Shown: positions 31,101-39,092 of the stretch, in pieces
Numbering within the stretch: position 1 is the stretch's first letter
Layout: each line of letters opens with the position of its first letter
Assembly: GCF_038096175.1 (NCBI RefSeq)
Contig: NZ_CP151099.1
Location: forward strand, 7,542,001-7,606,000
Source of the DNA: Nostoc sp. UHCC 0302
GTDB lineage: Bacteria > Cyanobacteriota > Cyanobacteriia > Cyanobacteriales > Nostocaceae
DNA: 64,000 nucleotides
Direction: 5' to 3'
Made by a program: the position numbers and the translations under genes
Notes under the pieces: generated by a model
What the model was told of the DNA's origin: nothing
Databases searched by the model: none
Seen by the model: only the letters and a program-made list of their open reading frames with translations

Positions 31101-31767
31101 GGGGGAAAGAAGAATCATTTTCTCTCCCAGTCTCCCAGTCTCCCCCTCTTCTACTCTCACTAACTGCTTTCTGATAAATGAATCCTTGATCCACTAATTG
31201 CTCATCTTGAAAGGGACGTAAAAGACAGACATCCACTTCCAGCATATGACCCACTGTATCCACAATTGCTTGCAAAATTTGCCGATAGTCTAAAGCACTA
31301 CGAATAGTATTTGTGACAGTGTTCAGTAGCGATTCTTGACGGAGTGTGCGGGTAAGTTCGCGGGTACGAGCTTTGAGAACATTGTGGGTATCCAAAGCTT
31401 GGCGTACCACTGCTTTGAGTTCCTCTGCTTCCCACGGTTTAGTAACATATTTAAATACCTTACCAGCGTTAATTGCTTCCACCAAATCTTCGACATCGGT
31501 GTAACCAGTTAAGATAATCCGGATGATATCAGGATATTGAGTTGCTGTCAGGCTCAAAAATTCCGTACCGCTCATCATCGGCATCCGCTGATCGGAGATG
31601 ATCACTGCGACTTCTCCCTCTTGAGAGAGCAAATCCAGTGCCGCCGGCCCAGAGGTTGCCCTTAGCACCTTATAGTCGCGATAGAAAGTGCGGTAAAGCA
31701 AGTCAAGGTTGTCTGGTTCGTCATCGACAACCAAAATTTTAGGCTTACTGTTTGCTGGGGATTTCAT
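28168..31767 (-). CDS. cyaC: CyaC-type sensor kinase-adenylate cyclase
   Basis: 1199 residues in the order receiver, GAF, GAF, histidine kinase, receiver, class III cyclase, as in CyaC of Anabaena/Spirulina. Receiver 1 has Asp59 (IISDQRMP). The kinase H-box is NISHEFRTPITLI, with N-box NLLSNAMKFTPEGG, G1 DTGIGI and G2 GSGLGLAL. Receiver 2 carries VTDLMMP. The cyclase carries the metal-binding FSDIVGFTQ and GDAILALYG; Lys in TVDKFMGDA and Thr in DYTAIGPSVNIAARL favour ATP. Thus cAMP output is controlled by intramolecular phosphorelay. GAF1 holds an in-frame low-complexity insert (31075-31160), and the linker before receiver 2 holds ENIENIES repeats. Confidence 0.92.
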   Translation of the reverse strand: MKSPANSKPKILVVDDEPDNLDLLYRTFYRDYKVLRATSGPAALDLLSQEGEVAVIISDQRMPMMSGTEFLSLTATQYPDIIRIILTGYTDVEDLVEAINAGKVFKYVTKPWEAEELKAVVRQALDTHNVLKARTRELTRTLRQESLLNTVTNTIRSALDYRQILQAIVDTVGHMLEVDVCLLRPFQDEQLVDQGFIYQKAVSESRRGGDWETGRENDSSFPLLNPNSKGESLALPIPSPSLLAQTVWETREVQVIHDVIDDERIQGDTPELRQRSAAFTAAEISSSLVVPLICQQELMAVLALHQCYQPRVWGEEEVQLVLMVADQAALALSQAYAYEQVRALAKRESLINTITSAIRSSLDPQDIFAAITQQLGQALQVNACVLSLWTEEEEFVQYVGLYDSSENLKDSLKTAEAQHKINNIGKSNQQLPDSQALVKDNPILQEMLQTHQPVVIADTRHSPLEIQGFNLPLKMPARSLMVVPLLADGKCIGSITLGEASKARRWLPSDIDLAKAVAAQAAIAVQQSRLYEKTRQQAERLLELDKQKTEFFQNISHEFRTPITLIQGPLESAIGAGEGLSYSQSAIALRNSRRLLRLVNQLLDLQRLDAGRMQPSFRPCDLVEFVSQIVESFRPYCEKKGLHLLTELDKCPTVYLDMEKFDKVIYNLLSNAMKFTPEGGTISVKLQPEDDRCIVQVQDTGIGIVQEQIPHLFERFRQAEGSENRSYEGSGLGLALVKELVELHGGSISLESVYGQGTTFPLSLITGNAHLPAQQVLATPVELNTSRASVELADLELVESTTDNNIENIENIESITKDLSLSSHTQDSGLSTKDLALKTQHCILVVDDNQDLRAYVSEILRRNGYQVQTARNGYEGYSLAQKITPSLIVTDLMMPLVTGLEMIQMIRSEEKLKGTPIILLTAKVDEETRIESTEHGADAYLAKPFNDRELLAEVRNLLALKENERRVLELNTYLTESVLKRFLPAVLVQKAAAGTLTLDLRPEPRLITVLFSDIVGFTQLANTLRSRRVAELLNEYLEAMTKVVFENGGTVDKFMGDAILALYGAPEELTPNEQVRRAINTAKAMHRSLALLNERWRSQGIFDSDRLTGVQFRCGIHQGTAVVGMFGSAERADYTAIGPSVNIAARLQSAAVPGTILVSAAVADYLLEEEITKGKPLELKGVDETVLTFAVRPELMANR

Positions 31768-32968
31768 GCACCGCTTTCCTGCTGCAATGGCAGTCGGGTA
31801 AAGAATAATCTGATCAGGTAAGGATGTTTCTGAGTCAGGTAAGAGCAGAGCATTTCGACCAATAAAGCTGTTTGGCTACATGACTGCTGAGTGTGGTAGC
31901 GTTTACTCACAGTAATTTGTCTCAATGGCTTGTGCCGATTGCTATTCGCTTTAGTGCAGCGTAACTTTTTTTATCGTCAGTTTTAGTGTTACAGAGTTGA
32001 TGCTTGCTTGCCAAATTTTCCCTCACCTCCTTTAGGAAATGTCTGAGACTATATACAGCAGTCAAAGCTGGCTCGATAATCCAGATGAAGCTGCTTATTA
32101 AGTTTTCCCTTAGTAAGAGTTGCGCTAACACTTGCAGGTAAATTTTATTTATGGTAGTCATGGTAGAGTCAGCAATATCAGAACAACAAAATCTAAAAGT
32201 AACGTATACTATTAGACAAATATCTCTTACCAATTTAGCAATCAAAACTATCCCTAAGACAAGTATTAGTGGCAGGGAAGTCGAAAAATAGGATTAAAAA
32301 CCTTGCCGATTCTTCATCCAGCGTCCATATAGCCTCTTTTTATTGCTTAGTAGCTAACTGGTGTTGGTGTTGCGGTAGTTAAATAAAAAAGTTAAAGCAC
32401 TACTCGAACCGTAAGACGCTTAGGTTTATACAATGAATTAGATATTGCTCACTATGTGCTAGAGACTAAATTAAGCTCCATAGATAATAATTTTAGGAGT
32501 ATAAAAGAGGCGGTGTGTTGCCAAAAGAAGTCTGTTGCGAGGTTTCCTCCAAACACTCTACCCTTCCTTAGACAAAGGCGCTAGGCATTGCTTACCGCGT
32601 ATTTGGAGGAGTTCATTTATGCCCAAAAGGCTTTATGGCCAACTGAAGGAGTAACGCTAGCCATAACTTGAGGGTTTCTCTACCCAAACCCAGTAACAGT
32701 CGACGTAACTTTGCTAACCAAACCAATAAGCTGGCTCTTTTTTGGGGATACCAAAGTGTCTCATTGTAGTAACAGGCGTCAAGCAGTTTAGGATTTTACC
32801 ACTAACGAAAATTGAATTTTCCTAGATTAATCCTCATCCTGAAAACTCAAGACTCCTTTTTACTCAGTTTTATCCCTTGGATGACTCTTAAGTTGTTATC
32901 CAAATGGGATGTTGTTTTAGGATATTTGAGAAGATGTTTGTTGAATAAAATTCAGTAATAAACTAGCC
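31768..32968. other. Long intergenic region upstream of cyaC and the GNAT gene
   Basis: About 1.2 kb between divergent genes. A 107-codon minus frame at 31922-32245 has no recognisable features and poor coding look. The one notable structure is the leader-like segment at 32543-32654, listed separately. The rest is AT-rich. Confidence 0.5.
32543..32654 (+). promoter_or_regulatory. Leader-like segment: anti-SD, SD and an 11-codon ORF
   Basis: TCCTCCAAA (32545-32553) is the perfect complement of TTTGGAGGA (32602-32610), a strong Shine-Dalgarno 8 bp before an ATG at 32619. That ATG opens MPKRLYGQLKE-stop. A second open stretch (32668-32769, TTG start, about 33 codons) follows. The arrangement looks like a translationally gated leader peptide, but no known family is recognised. 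Confidence 0.35.
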
Positions 32969-33586
32969 TTGACATCCTGGTTTTTTGATCCATACCAACA
33001 ACAGCCAATTGAAGCTAGCACCGAGTCAGCTTCCTGCCAATTTCAAATTCGTGCGGCTACACCTACTGATTTAGCTACTGTTGCCCAAATCATTACTGAA
33101 AGCTTTCACTCTCCCAAAGGTCTATGGGGATGGGCTTTTCCGTTGTTACGTTTGGGTATTTATGAAGACTTAAGGCATCGCTTAGCATCACCTCCCCCCC
33201 ATCAAGTTTGTTTAGTTGCTGTTGAAGCTATTAATGGACAGGCTAATAACTTAATAGGAACTGTGGAACTGGGCGTACGTTTGAGTGATTCATGTACCCA
33301 AGGTGGTAGGAGTTTTCCTTACTTATCTAATTTAGCTGTTCACCCGAAATACCGTAGGCATGGGGTGGCTTCTGGGTTATTGATTAACTGTGAAAAAGTC
33401 TGCCGGGAGTGGGGCTTCCAAGACTTATATCTCCATGTTTTGGAAAACAACCATCAAGCTAGGCAGCTTTATTTCAAGCTGGAATATCAGGTACAGAAAG
33501 TCGAATCAAATTGGAATACATATCTTCTAAGAAGCGCACGTCAAATATTATTACACAAGCAACTGAGCGCTGACTCTACTAACTGA
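32969..33586 (+). CDS. GNAT-family N-acetyltransferase
   Basis: 205 residues if the TTG at 32969 is used; no ATG lies near the N-terminus. Transfers an acetyl group from acetyl-CoA to an unknown amine or protein. The GNAT fold shows IRAATPTDLATVAQIITESF at the start, YLSNLAVHPKYRRHGVASGL (acetyl-CoA loop R-x-x-G-x-A) and LHVLENNHQARQLYFKLEYQ near the end. The substrate is unknown. A regulatory-looking leader lies about 300 bp upstream. Confidence 0.87.
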   Translation: MTSWFFDPYQQQPIEASTESASCQFQIRAATPTDLATVAQIITESFHSPKGLWGWAFPLLRLGIYEDLRHRLASPPPHQVCLVAVEAINGQANNLIGTVELGVRLSDSCTQGGRSFPYLSNLAVHPKYRRHGVASGLLINCEKVCREWGFQDLYLHVLENNHQARQLYFKLEYQVQKVESNWNTYLLRSARQILLHKQLSADSTN

Positions 33587-34614
33587 ATTTTCCTTTGGTA
33601 ATAGTAAATATAACCATGTAATAGCGGACAGAAAAGAGCTATACTAAATATCCGCAATCCAATTAAAATTAACTTAATTTAATATTTAATCTATATCAAA
33701 TAAACGTACTTTATTTTGTCTATATATTTATGCGTTCTAAGCTCAAGAACGAATAAGCAGACACAATTAACATTAAATGTTTTACCTATGCCATACTTTA
33801 AAGATTACTATGATGATAGTTATTTTTTGTTATGTTTATTCCTGACAACCTACTTAAAGAAGCTATTGTAAGGTAAATTCAAAAGCTGTGATTAATGAGT
33901 TGCCCCTTTGACTTACCTTTTAGCTGACTATAAAAATTAGCTAGAATATTTAATTTTGAAAGTTGTTTTTATTCGACAAAGTATTTCATTGTCATACGTT
34001 CCTAATATTAGCTAGCCTCAACTTCACTAACTTTGAGGTATGCCGAAATTTATGTTATGTAAATAAGAATTTTGCTAGTCCTCAAACAGCTATATTATAT
34101 TAGATATGGGGATTTTGAAAAAGCTTATAGTTCAGCTTTTCTAACTTATCTAAACTCTTAGAAAGCATTTTGTTTACAGTTAAAAACTGTATCAAGAATA
34201 ATGATATGGAAAAATTTAGGGATTATTGCTTATTTAAAAAATATATTGGGTTTGAGTTTTTAAATTTCTATCTAATAAATATTTCATTTCAATATATACA
34301 TAAATTGTTTATAATAGATACATCCATAAAAACACACTTAACAAACCGTTAACTCCTCATAGTAACTTTGTAATTAGATATTCATCTTTATAAAAACTTT
34401 AAAAAAACACTCCTTGGGTTAGAGACAAATTTAGTTAAATCTCATAAAATATGATTACTCAATTACTGAACAATGGCTATTTATTTCTATCTTAGTTTAA
34501 TTGACCAATAAATTCTTGCATAATTACGAAAATTCGAAAACCTAATTTGATGTAAAAGCTAGTTCTGTTTTGAAGTGCATAATACTACCAAGTTCGTTAA
34601 AAGTTTGAGAAAAC
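33587..34614. other. Intergenic region, about 1 kb, very AT-rich
   Basis: A 60-codon frame at 34170-34352 is AT-driven and lacks a plausible ribosome-binding site. I see no RNA gene or repeat. Confidence 0.5.
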
Positions 34615-35169
34615 ATGGATAGCGAAAAGCGTCGACGCTATCAATCCACTATGGTATCAACTTATTATCCTGAAACTAGTTTCCTTGACTGTATTGTCAT
34701 GCCAGATGGAACTGAGCAATCTCAAGGCTCGGATATCCTTACACGTTTACACAGCGGAGAAGTTTTCATCGTTAATAGTCGTAGGCGAAACGGATTAATA
34801 CTATTTAAACGCTATCATGCGGAGTTTGCTGGGCCTGGAGCCGCAGTAGGTGGGGAGTATGATTGTGATTGTCAAAGGGCATTGCCCATAGGTAATTTGT
34901 CTTTATTAACTCCCGAATCTAATGAAGAGCGCCAGAAAGCTTATTTGATTAGGCGGCAGTGGATTAGATTAATCAAACAAATTACCGAAAATCCAGTACC
35001 CCAGCAGCGAGTCCAGAAGATTCTTGATCAGTTTGAACAATATTTTCCACCAGAGATAGTGGCTCATCTGCCAGATGTTGCTTTTGCTCTTTTAGTGGGT
35101 GTATTGCCGCAAACGGTGGGAACAGTAAGGCGTTTGGGCAGTGATATGGATAGCAGGTTTAACTACTAA
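34615..35169 (+). CDS. Hypothetical protein
   Basis: 184 residues from the ATG at 34615, not recognised. The N-terminal half is beta-rich and has clustered basic residues (VFIVNSRRRNGLILFKRYHA). The middle has Cys in YDCDCQRALPIG, and the C-terminal half is helical (YLIRRQWIRLIKQITENP). The last 30 residues (ALLVGVLPQTVGTVRRLG) resemble the recognition helix of a CRP-type HTH, but the cyclic-nucleotide barrel is not evident. It converges on hisC with a 9-bp gap. Confidence 0.65.
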   Translation: MDSEKRRRYQSTMVSTYYPETSFLDCIVMPDGTEQSQGSDILTRLHSGEVFIVNSRRRNGLILFKRYHAEFAGPGAAVGGEYDCDCQRALPIGNLSLLTPESNEERQKAYLIRRQWIRLIKQITENPVPQQRVQKILDQFEQYFPPEIVAHLPDVAFALLVGVLPQTVGTVRRLGSDMDSRFNY

Positions 35170-35178
35170 AGTGAATTG

Positions 35179-36327
35179 CTAAAATTCAACATTCGCCAGA
35201 GCAGCTTGTAGTCGATTTAGAGTACGAATATTTTCCTGGGTTGTTCCTACAGTAATTCGTAATCCTCCGCTAATTTGCCTTACAAGAGTCCCAGAATTTC
35301 TGAGTTCCTGGTGGAGACTTTTTAAAACAGAGTCTTGTGGATGAAAGTAGTTTGGTTTTAGGCGCAGGTAAATAAAGTTAGCAGCACTTTCTGCAATTTG
35401 TAATCTAGGATCTTGAGAGAAAGCCTCAATTAATTTGGCTCGCTCACTTAGGGTTTGGGCAACGGACTTAAGTAAAAGTGTGCGATATTGTAAAGCAACT
35501 AATCCTGCTGTTATAGAGAAGCTAGGAAGATTGTAAGGTAAGCGGACTTTTTCTAAGATAGCGATCGCTTCCGGATGCGCGACACAATAGCCGACACGAA
35601 GAGCTGCCAATCGGAAAGCTTTAGAAAAAGTCCTTAATATAAGCCAGTTGGGGCGTTGTGCTAATTCACCCACTACAGTAGTCTGACTAAATTCAAAGTA
35701 AGCTTCATCAATTACTACTAAAATCTCTTCTGGCAAACTTCTCAACCAAACCAACTCAGCCGCAGTTAAAGGATTGGCTGTCGGGGAATTGGGATGCACT
35801 ACAAAAACGACCCGAATCGAGGGGTTTTGAGTTTGTTCGATAGCAGATTGTGCAGCTTTTAAATCAATTTCAAAATTTGTTTCATTTCTTGCCACCGCCA
35901 CCACAGGAATGCCTAAAGTTTGTGCCAAAATTCCGTACATAGAGAAAGTAGGATTGGCAATTAGAATAGAACCTTCTCCTCCTAAACAGGTAGCGATTAA
36001 TAAAGAGCGAATCAGTTCATCTGAACCATTCCCTACAGAAATATTGCCAGCAGTAAACAGGGATGGCGAGAGGTTAGCTGACTCATTAACATACTCAGCG
36101 ATCGCATCCTTGAGTGTCTCATGTCCGCCATCAGGATAACGATTTGTTTCAATTACTTGTTGATACGTCCAAGCCAGCTTTTCTTTTAACTCTGCTGGCA
36201 AATCATAAGGACTCTCGTTTGTATCTAGCCGATCGAACTGCGCGGGGACAGATCCGCCTGTATCGCTACTGGGATGGGGTTTGTAAGCGGTAAATTGGGC
36301 TAAATCTGACCTGATAAATGGAAGCAT
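35179..36327 (-). CDS. hisC: Histidinol-phosphate aminotransferase
   Basis: 382 residues from the ATG at 36327 ([20 protein letters not shown]); an upstream codon at 36354 adds nine residues. PLP enzyme of class II aminotransferases, histidine synthesis step 7. Motifs are [46 protein letters not shown], and the PLP Lys in [17 protein letters not shown]. Other his genes are not nearby, as is usual in cyanobacteria. Confidence 0.94.
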   Translation of the reverse strand: MLPFIRSDLAQFTAYKPHPSSDTGGSVPAQFDRLDTNESPYDLPAELKEKLAWTYQQVIETNRYPDGGHETLKDAIAEYVNESANLSPSLFTAGNISVGNGSDELIRSLLIATCLGGEGSILIANPTFSMYGILAQTLGIPVVAVARNETNFEIDLKAAQSAIEQTQNPSIRVVFVVHPNSPTANPLTAAELVWLRSLPEEILVVIDEAYFEFSQTTVVGELAQRPNWLILRTFSKAFRLAALRVGYCVAHPEAIAILEKVRLPYNLPSFSITAGLVALQYRTLLLKSVAQTLSERAKLIEAFSQDPRLQIAESAANFIYLRLKPNYFHPQDSVLKSLHQELRNSGTLVRQISGGLRITVGTTQENIRTLNRLQAALANVEF

Positions 36328-36483
36328 AATTTTTAGTCTAGAGTCAAAAATCAAAAGTCAAAAGTCAAGAGTCAAGAGTCAAAATCAATTACTTTGGACT
36401 GTGTACTGTTGACTCTGGACACTGCAAAGCAGTGGACAAATAATTAAGAAAATACTTATGTAGGAGTTTTATATTTTACAGCT

Positions 36484-37116
36484 TTAAGGTAACTGGCAAA
36501 AGAGGCGAATTGCCTGCCAAATTTCTTCCATAACATCACCCAAGCCGTGGTCGCTGTCGAGTTCTACTAACTCTACCCAAGGACGTATTCGCCCGAAGTC
36601 GCGACTAGCTTCAATGGAGATAACTTCATCTTTTTTTCCATGCAAAATTAAGGTGGGAATTGGACGCTGTAAGAGGCTCTCTTGGTATTGGACGGCATCT
36701 GTAACGAAATCGTAACTCAGAGGAAGCGATCGCGCCTCTCCATAGTGGTAGACCATGAGATACTTTTCTTGTTGCCAACGCTCCACCTCTTCATCTCCTA
36801 ATTTGGGTAGCCAATGAGATAAAAACCCAAAAGCTGGAGCAAGTAGAACTAAACGTTTCACCTGTAAATATTGCTGTCCCAAATAGGCAGAAACTAAACC
36901 GCCCAAACTTGAACCAATCAGCGTTACTGGCGAATCATTACTAAATTCTGCGGCAACTTGAGCTATTTGCCGAGTGATTGTCAGCTGGGAAAAGTCCCCA
37001 GCATTCAAATCGGGGATTTTTAGCTTAGTCTGAATTTTGGCAAAGCGATCGCCTATATCCCGTGCTTTAGCGGATTTAGGACTTGAGGCAAAACCATGAA
37101 GATATATGTACTGCAA
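36484..37116 (-). CDS. YqiA/YcfP-type alpha/beta-hydrolase (esterase)
   Basis: 210 residues. The N-terminus YIYLHGFASSPKSAKARD is the oxyanion-hole HGF motif of this family. The nucleophile elbow is LIGSSLGGLVSAYLG with catalytic Ser. The acid lies in LILHGKKDEVIS and the His in LDSDHGLGDVME. It probably hydrolyses small esters; the natural substrate is unknown. No operon partner is close. Confidence 0.85.
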   Translation of the reverse strand: MQYIYLHGFASSPKSAKARDIGDRFAKIQTKLKIPDLNAGDFSQLTITRQIAQVAAEFSNDSPVTLIGSSLGGLVSAYLGQQYLQVKRLVLLAPAFGFLSHWLPKLGDEEVERWQQEKYLMVYHYGEARSLPLSYDFVTDAVQYQESLLQRPIPTLILHGKKDEVISIEASRDFGRIRPWVELVELDSDHGLGDVMEEIWQAIRLFCQLP

Positions 37117-37146
37117 GGTTGTAAATATTAATAGTTAGAAGTTAGG

Positions 37147-37258
37147 AGAGACGCGATTATACTCTTACGAGAAGCCGCTTTTTGAGCGTCTACGTGTCTG
37201 TACAGGAGTTGCGAGAGACGCGATTATACTCTTATGAGAAGCCGCTCTTCGAGCGTCC
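37147..37258. repeat. Tandem GAGACGCGATTATACTCTTA repeat
   Basis: Two copies about 66 bp apart share GAGACGCGATTATACTCTTA, CGAGAAGCCGCT and GAGCGTC. An inverted copy lies at 42302-42370. The units can fold on themselves (AGACGC...GCGTCT). Confidence 0.8.
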
Positions 37259-37367
37259 ATACAAGAGTTAGCAGTTTAAGAATTATTGATGTTAATAATT
37301 CTTTATTTATAATTTGTTGCGACTTACTTACAACTCATCACTCACAACTCCTCACTACTAACTTTTA

Positions 37368-38744
37368 TTAGCGCATTGTGACGAATTCTTCTGCGGCTGA
37401 GGGATGAATACCGACGGTAGCGTCAAAGTCTTTTTTAGTAGCTCCCATTTTGACAGCGATCGCTACACCTTGAATAATTTCAGCTGCGCTTTCTCCCACC
37501 ATGTGAGCGCCAAGCACTTTGTCGGTATTGCTATCAACTACCAACTTCATCATTGTCCGCTCTTGCTTACCAGTCAAGCTATGATACATCGGGCGGAAAC
37601 GAGTGCGGTAAATTGTTACCGCATCACCGAATTTTTCGCGTGCTTCGGCTTCTGTCCAGCCGACAGTAGCGGCTTCAGGGTTGGAAAATACTGCTGTTGC
37701 TACAGTTTGATGACTAAATTCTCGGCGGTTGTTACCAAATTCACTATCAGCAAAGGCGCGACCTTCACCAATTGCGACAGGAGTTAAATTAAGGCGGTCG
37801 GTAACATCGCCCACAGCATAGATATTCGGTTGACTTGTTTGGCTATATTCATTAACTGCGATCGCATTTGTGGTGCTGTATCCTGGCCCTTCTACAGAAC
37901 TAGCAACGAGATCAACACCAGCATTTTCTAAACCTAGCCCATCTACATTGGGGGTTCTACCAGTTGCTACTAAAAATACGTCGGCAATTACAGGTTCTTG
38001 ATCTTCTCCAGATAAAGTAAGTTTTAACCCTTCCGAGACTTTTTCAACTGCTTTTACGACATTATTCTTGATTAGCCGAATTCCGTGGTTCGTCATCCCC
38101 TCTTCGATTTCTGTGCGGATGTCCTCATCAAACCCCTTTAAAATCTTTTCACCTCTGGTAATTTGCGTTACCTGAGAACCCAAACCACGCATAATACAAG
38201 CAAATTCTGTACCGATATAACCAGAGCCAATAATGGCGATGTGTTTTGGTTGCGTTTTCAGATGAAAAATTTCGTTGGAGGTAATGCCATACTCCATTCC
38301 TGCTAAATCTGGTTTAACAGGACGCCCGCCAACAGCAATTAAAATTTTGTCTGCTGTAACTTTGCGTCCATCAATTTCTATGGTGTGAGAATCTATCAAC
38401 GTGGCGCGACCAGGAATTAGTTCGACTCCTGCTTTTTCTAAGAAGCTGATATGTAGCTGCGATAGCCGCCGAACTTCTTTATCTATAGATGTAATGAAAT
38501 GTTCCCAGTCCAATTCTGCATTACCTACTTTCCAGCCGTAGCCTGCGGCATCATCAAATAGTGCGGGAAAGTGAGACGCATAGACCATAAGTTTTTTAGG
38601 CACACAACCACGAATCACGCAAGTACCGCCAACTAAATCATTTTCTGCGATCGCTACTTTCGCCCCATAGCTAGCCACCCGTTTGGAAGCTGCCAAACCT
38701 CCAGAACCCGCACCAATTACAAACAGATCGTAATCAAAAGTCAT
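37368..38744 (-). CDS. gor: Glutathione reductase
   Basis: 458 residues. FAD-disulfide reductase; uses NADPH to reduce glutathione disulfide. FAD site VIGAGSGGLAASKRVASYGA, redox pair GGTCVIRGCVPKK, NADPH-binding GSGYIGTEFACIMRGLGSQ followed by ITRGEKILKGFD, whose Arg fits NADPH selection. The C-terminal HPSAAEEF supplies the catalytic His-Glu. A paralogue lies at 58691-60037. Confidence 0.93.
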   Translation of the reverse strand: MTFDYDLFVIGAGSGGLAASKRVASYGAKVAIAENDLVGGTCVIRGCVPKKLMVYASHFPALFDDAAGYGWKVGNAELDWEHFITSIDKEVRRLSQLHISFLEKAGVELIPGRATLIDSHTIEIDGRKVTADKILIAVGGRPVKPDLAGMEYGITSNEIFHLKTQPKHIAIIGSGYIGTEFACIMRGLGSQVTQITRGEKILKGFDEDIRTEIEEGMTNHGIRLIKNNVVKAVEKVSEGLKLTLSGEDQEPVIADVFLVATGRTPNVDGLGLENAGVDLVASSVEGPGYSTTNAIAVNEYSQTSQPNIYAVGDVTDRLNLTPVAIGEGRAFADSEFGNNRREFSHQTVATAVFSNPEAATVGWTEAEAREKFGDAVTIYRTRFRPMYHSLTGKQERTMMKLVVDSNTDKVLGAHMVGESAAEIIQGVAIAVKMGATKKDFDATVGIHPSAAEEFVTMR

Positions 38745-39092
38745 AAATTTATATATCTCGTTAGCAACAAATTAGCTCCTGAAAACTCACACAAAGAACC
38801 TGATTATAATGCTGAGGATTTCCAACGAACCCTGCGTAAATCCTGTCCTTGATTTAATCTAGCGTTAGCAGATGTTGTCTGGTCGTAGGGAATATCACTT
38901 TTTGCCATGACGACAGTAGAGGTGGTAGCTAACTGTTGTCATAATTTTGTATCTGGTATCGCGTATAAATCTATGCTACTGCTTTAGAGAAACTAAGTTC
39001 TAGCACAGAAAGTCAGCTCCGCTTGACTCGCCTATATTTAGCAAAGAGCAATTAACTTACGAGGCGCTGAGTGTAGGCTAACCTCAGCAATT
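38745..39092. other. Intergenic region upstream of gor
   Basis: About 350 bp between the gor start and the FecR protein stop, both minus strand. It should hold the gor promoter. I see no gene or clear hairpin. Confidence 0.45.

Noticed and set aside
31922-32245. 107-codon minus-strand frame
   Set aside because: No recognisable domain, irregular composition, and no ribosome-binding site; the region is upstream DNA of cyaC.
34170-34352. 60-codon plus-strand frame
   Set aside because: AT-driven Lys/Asn/Ile/Phe composition typical of random AT-rich DNA.
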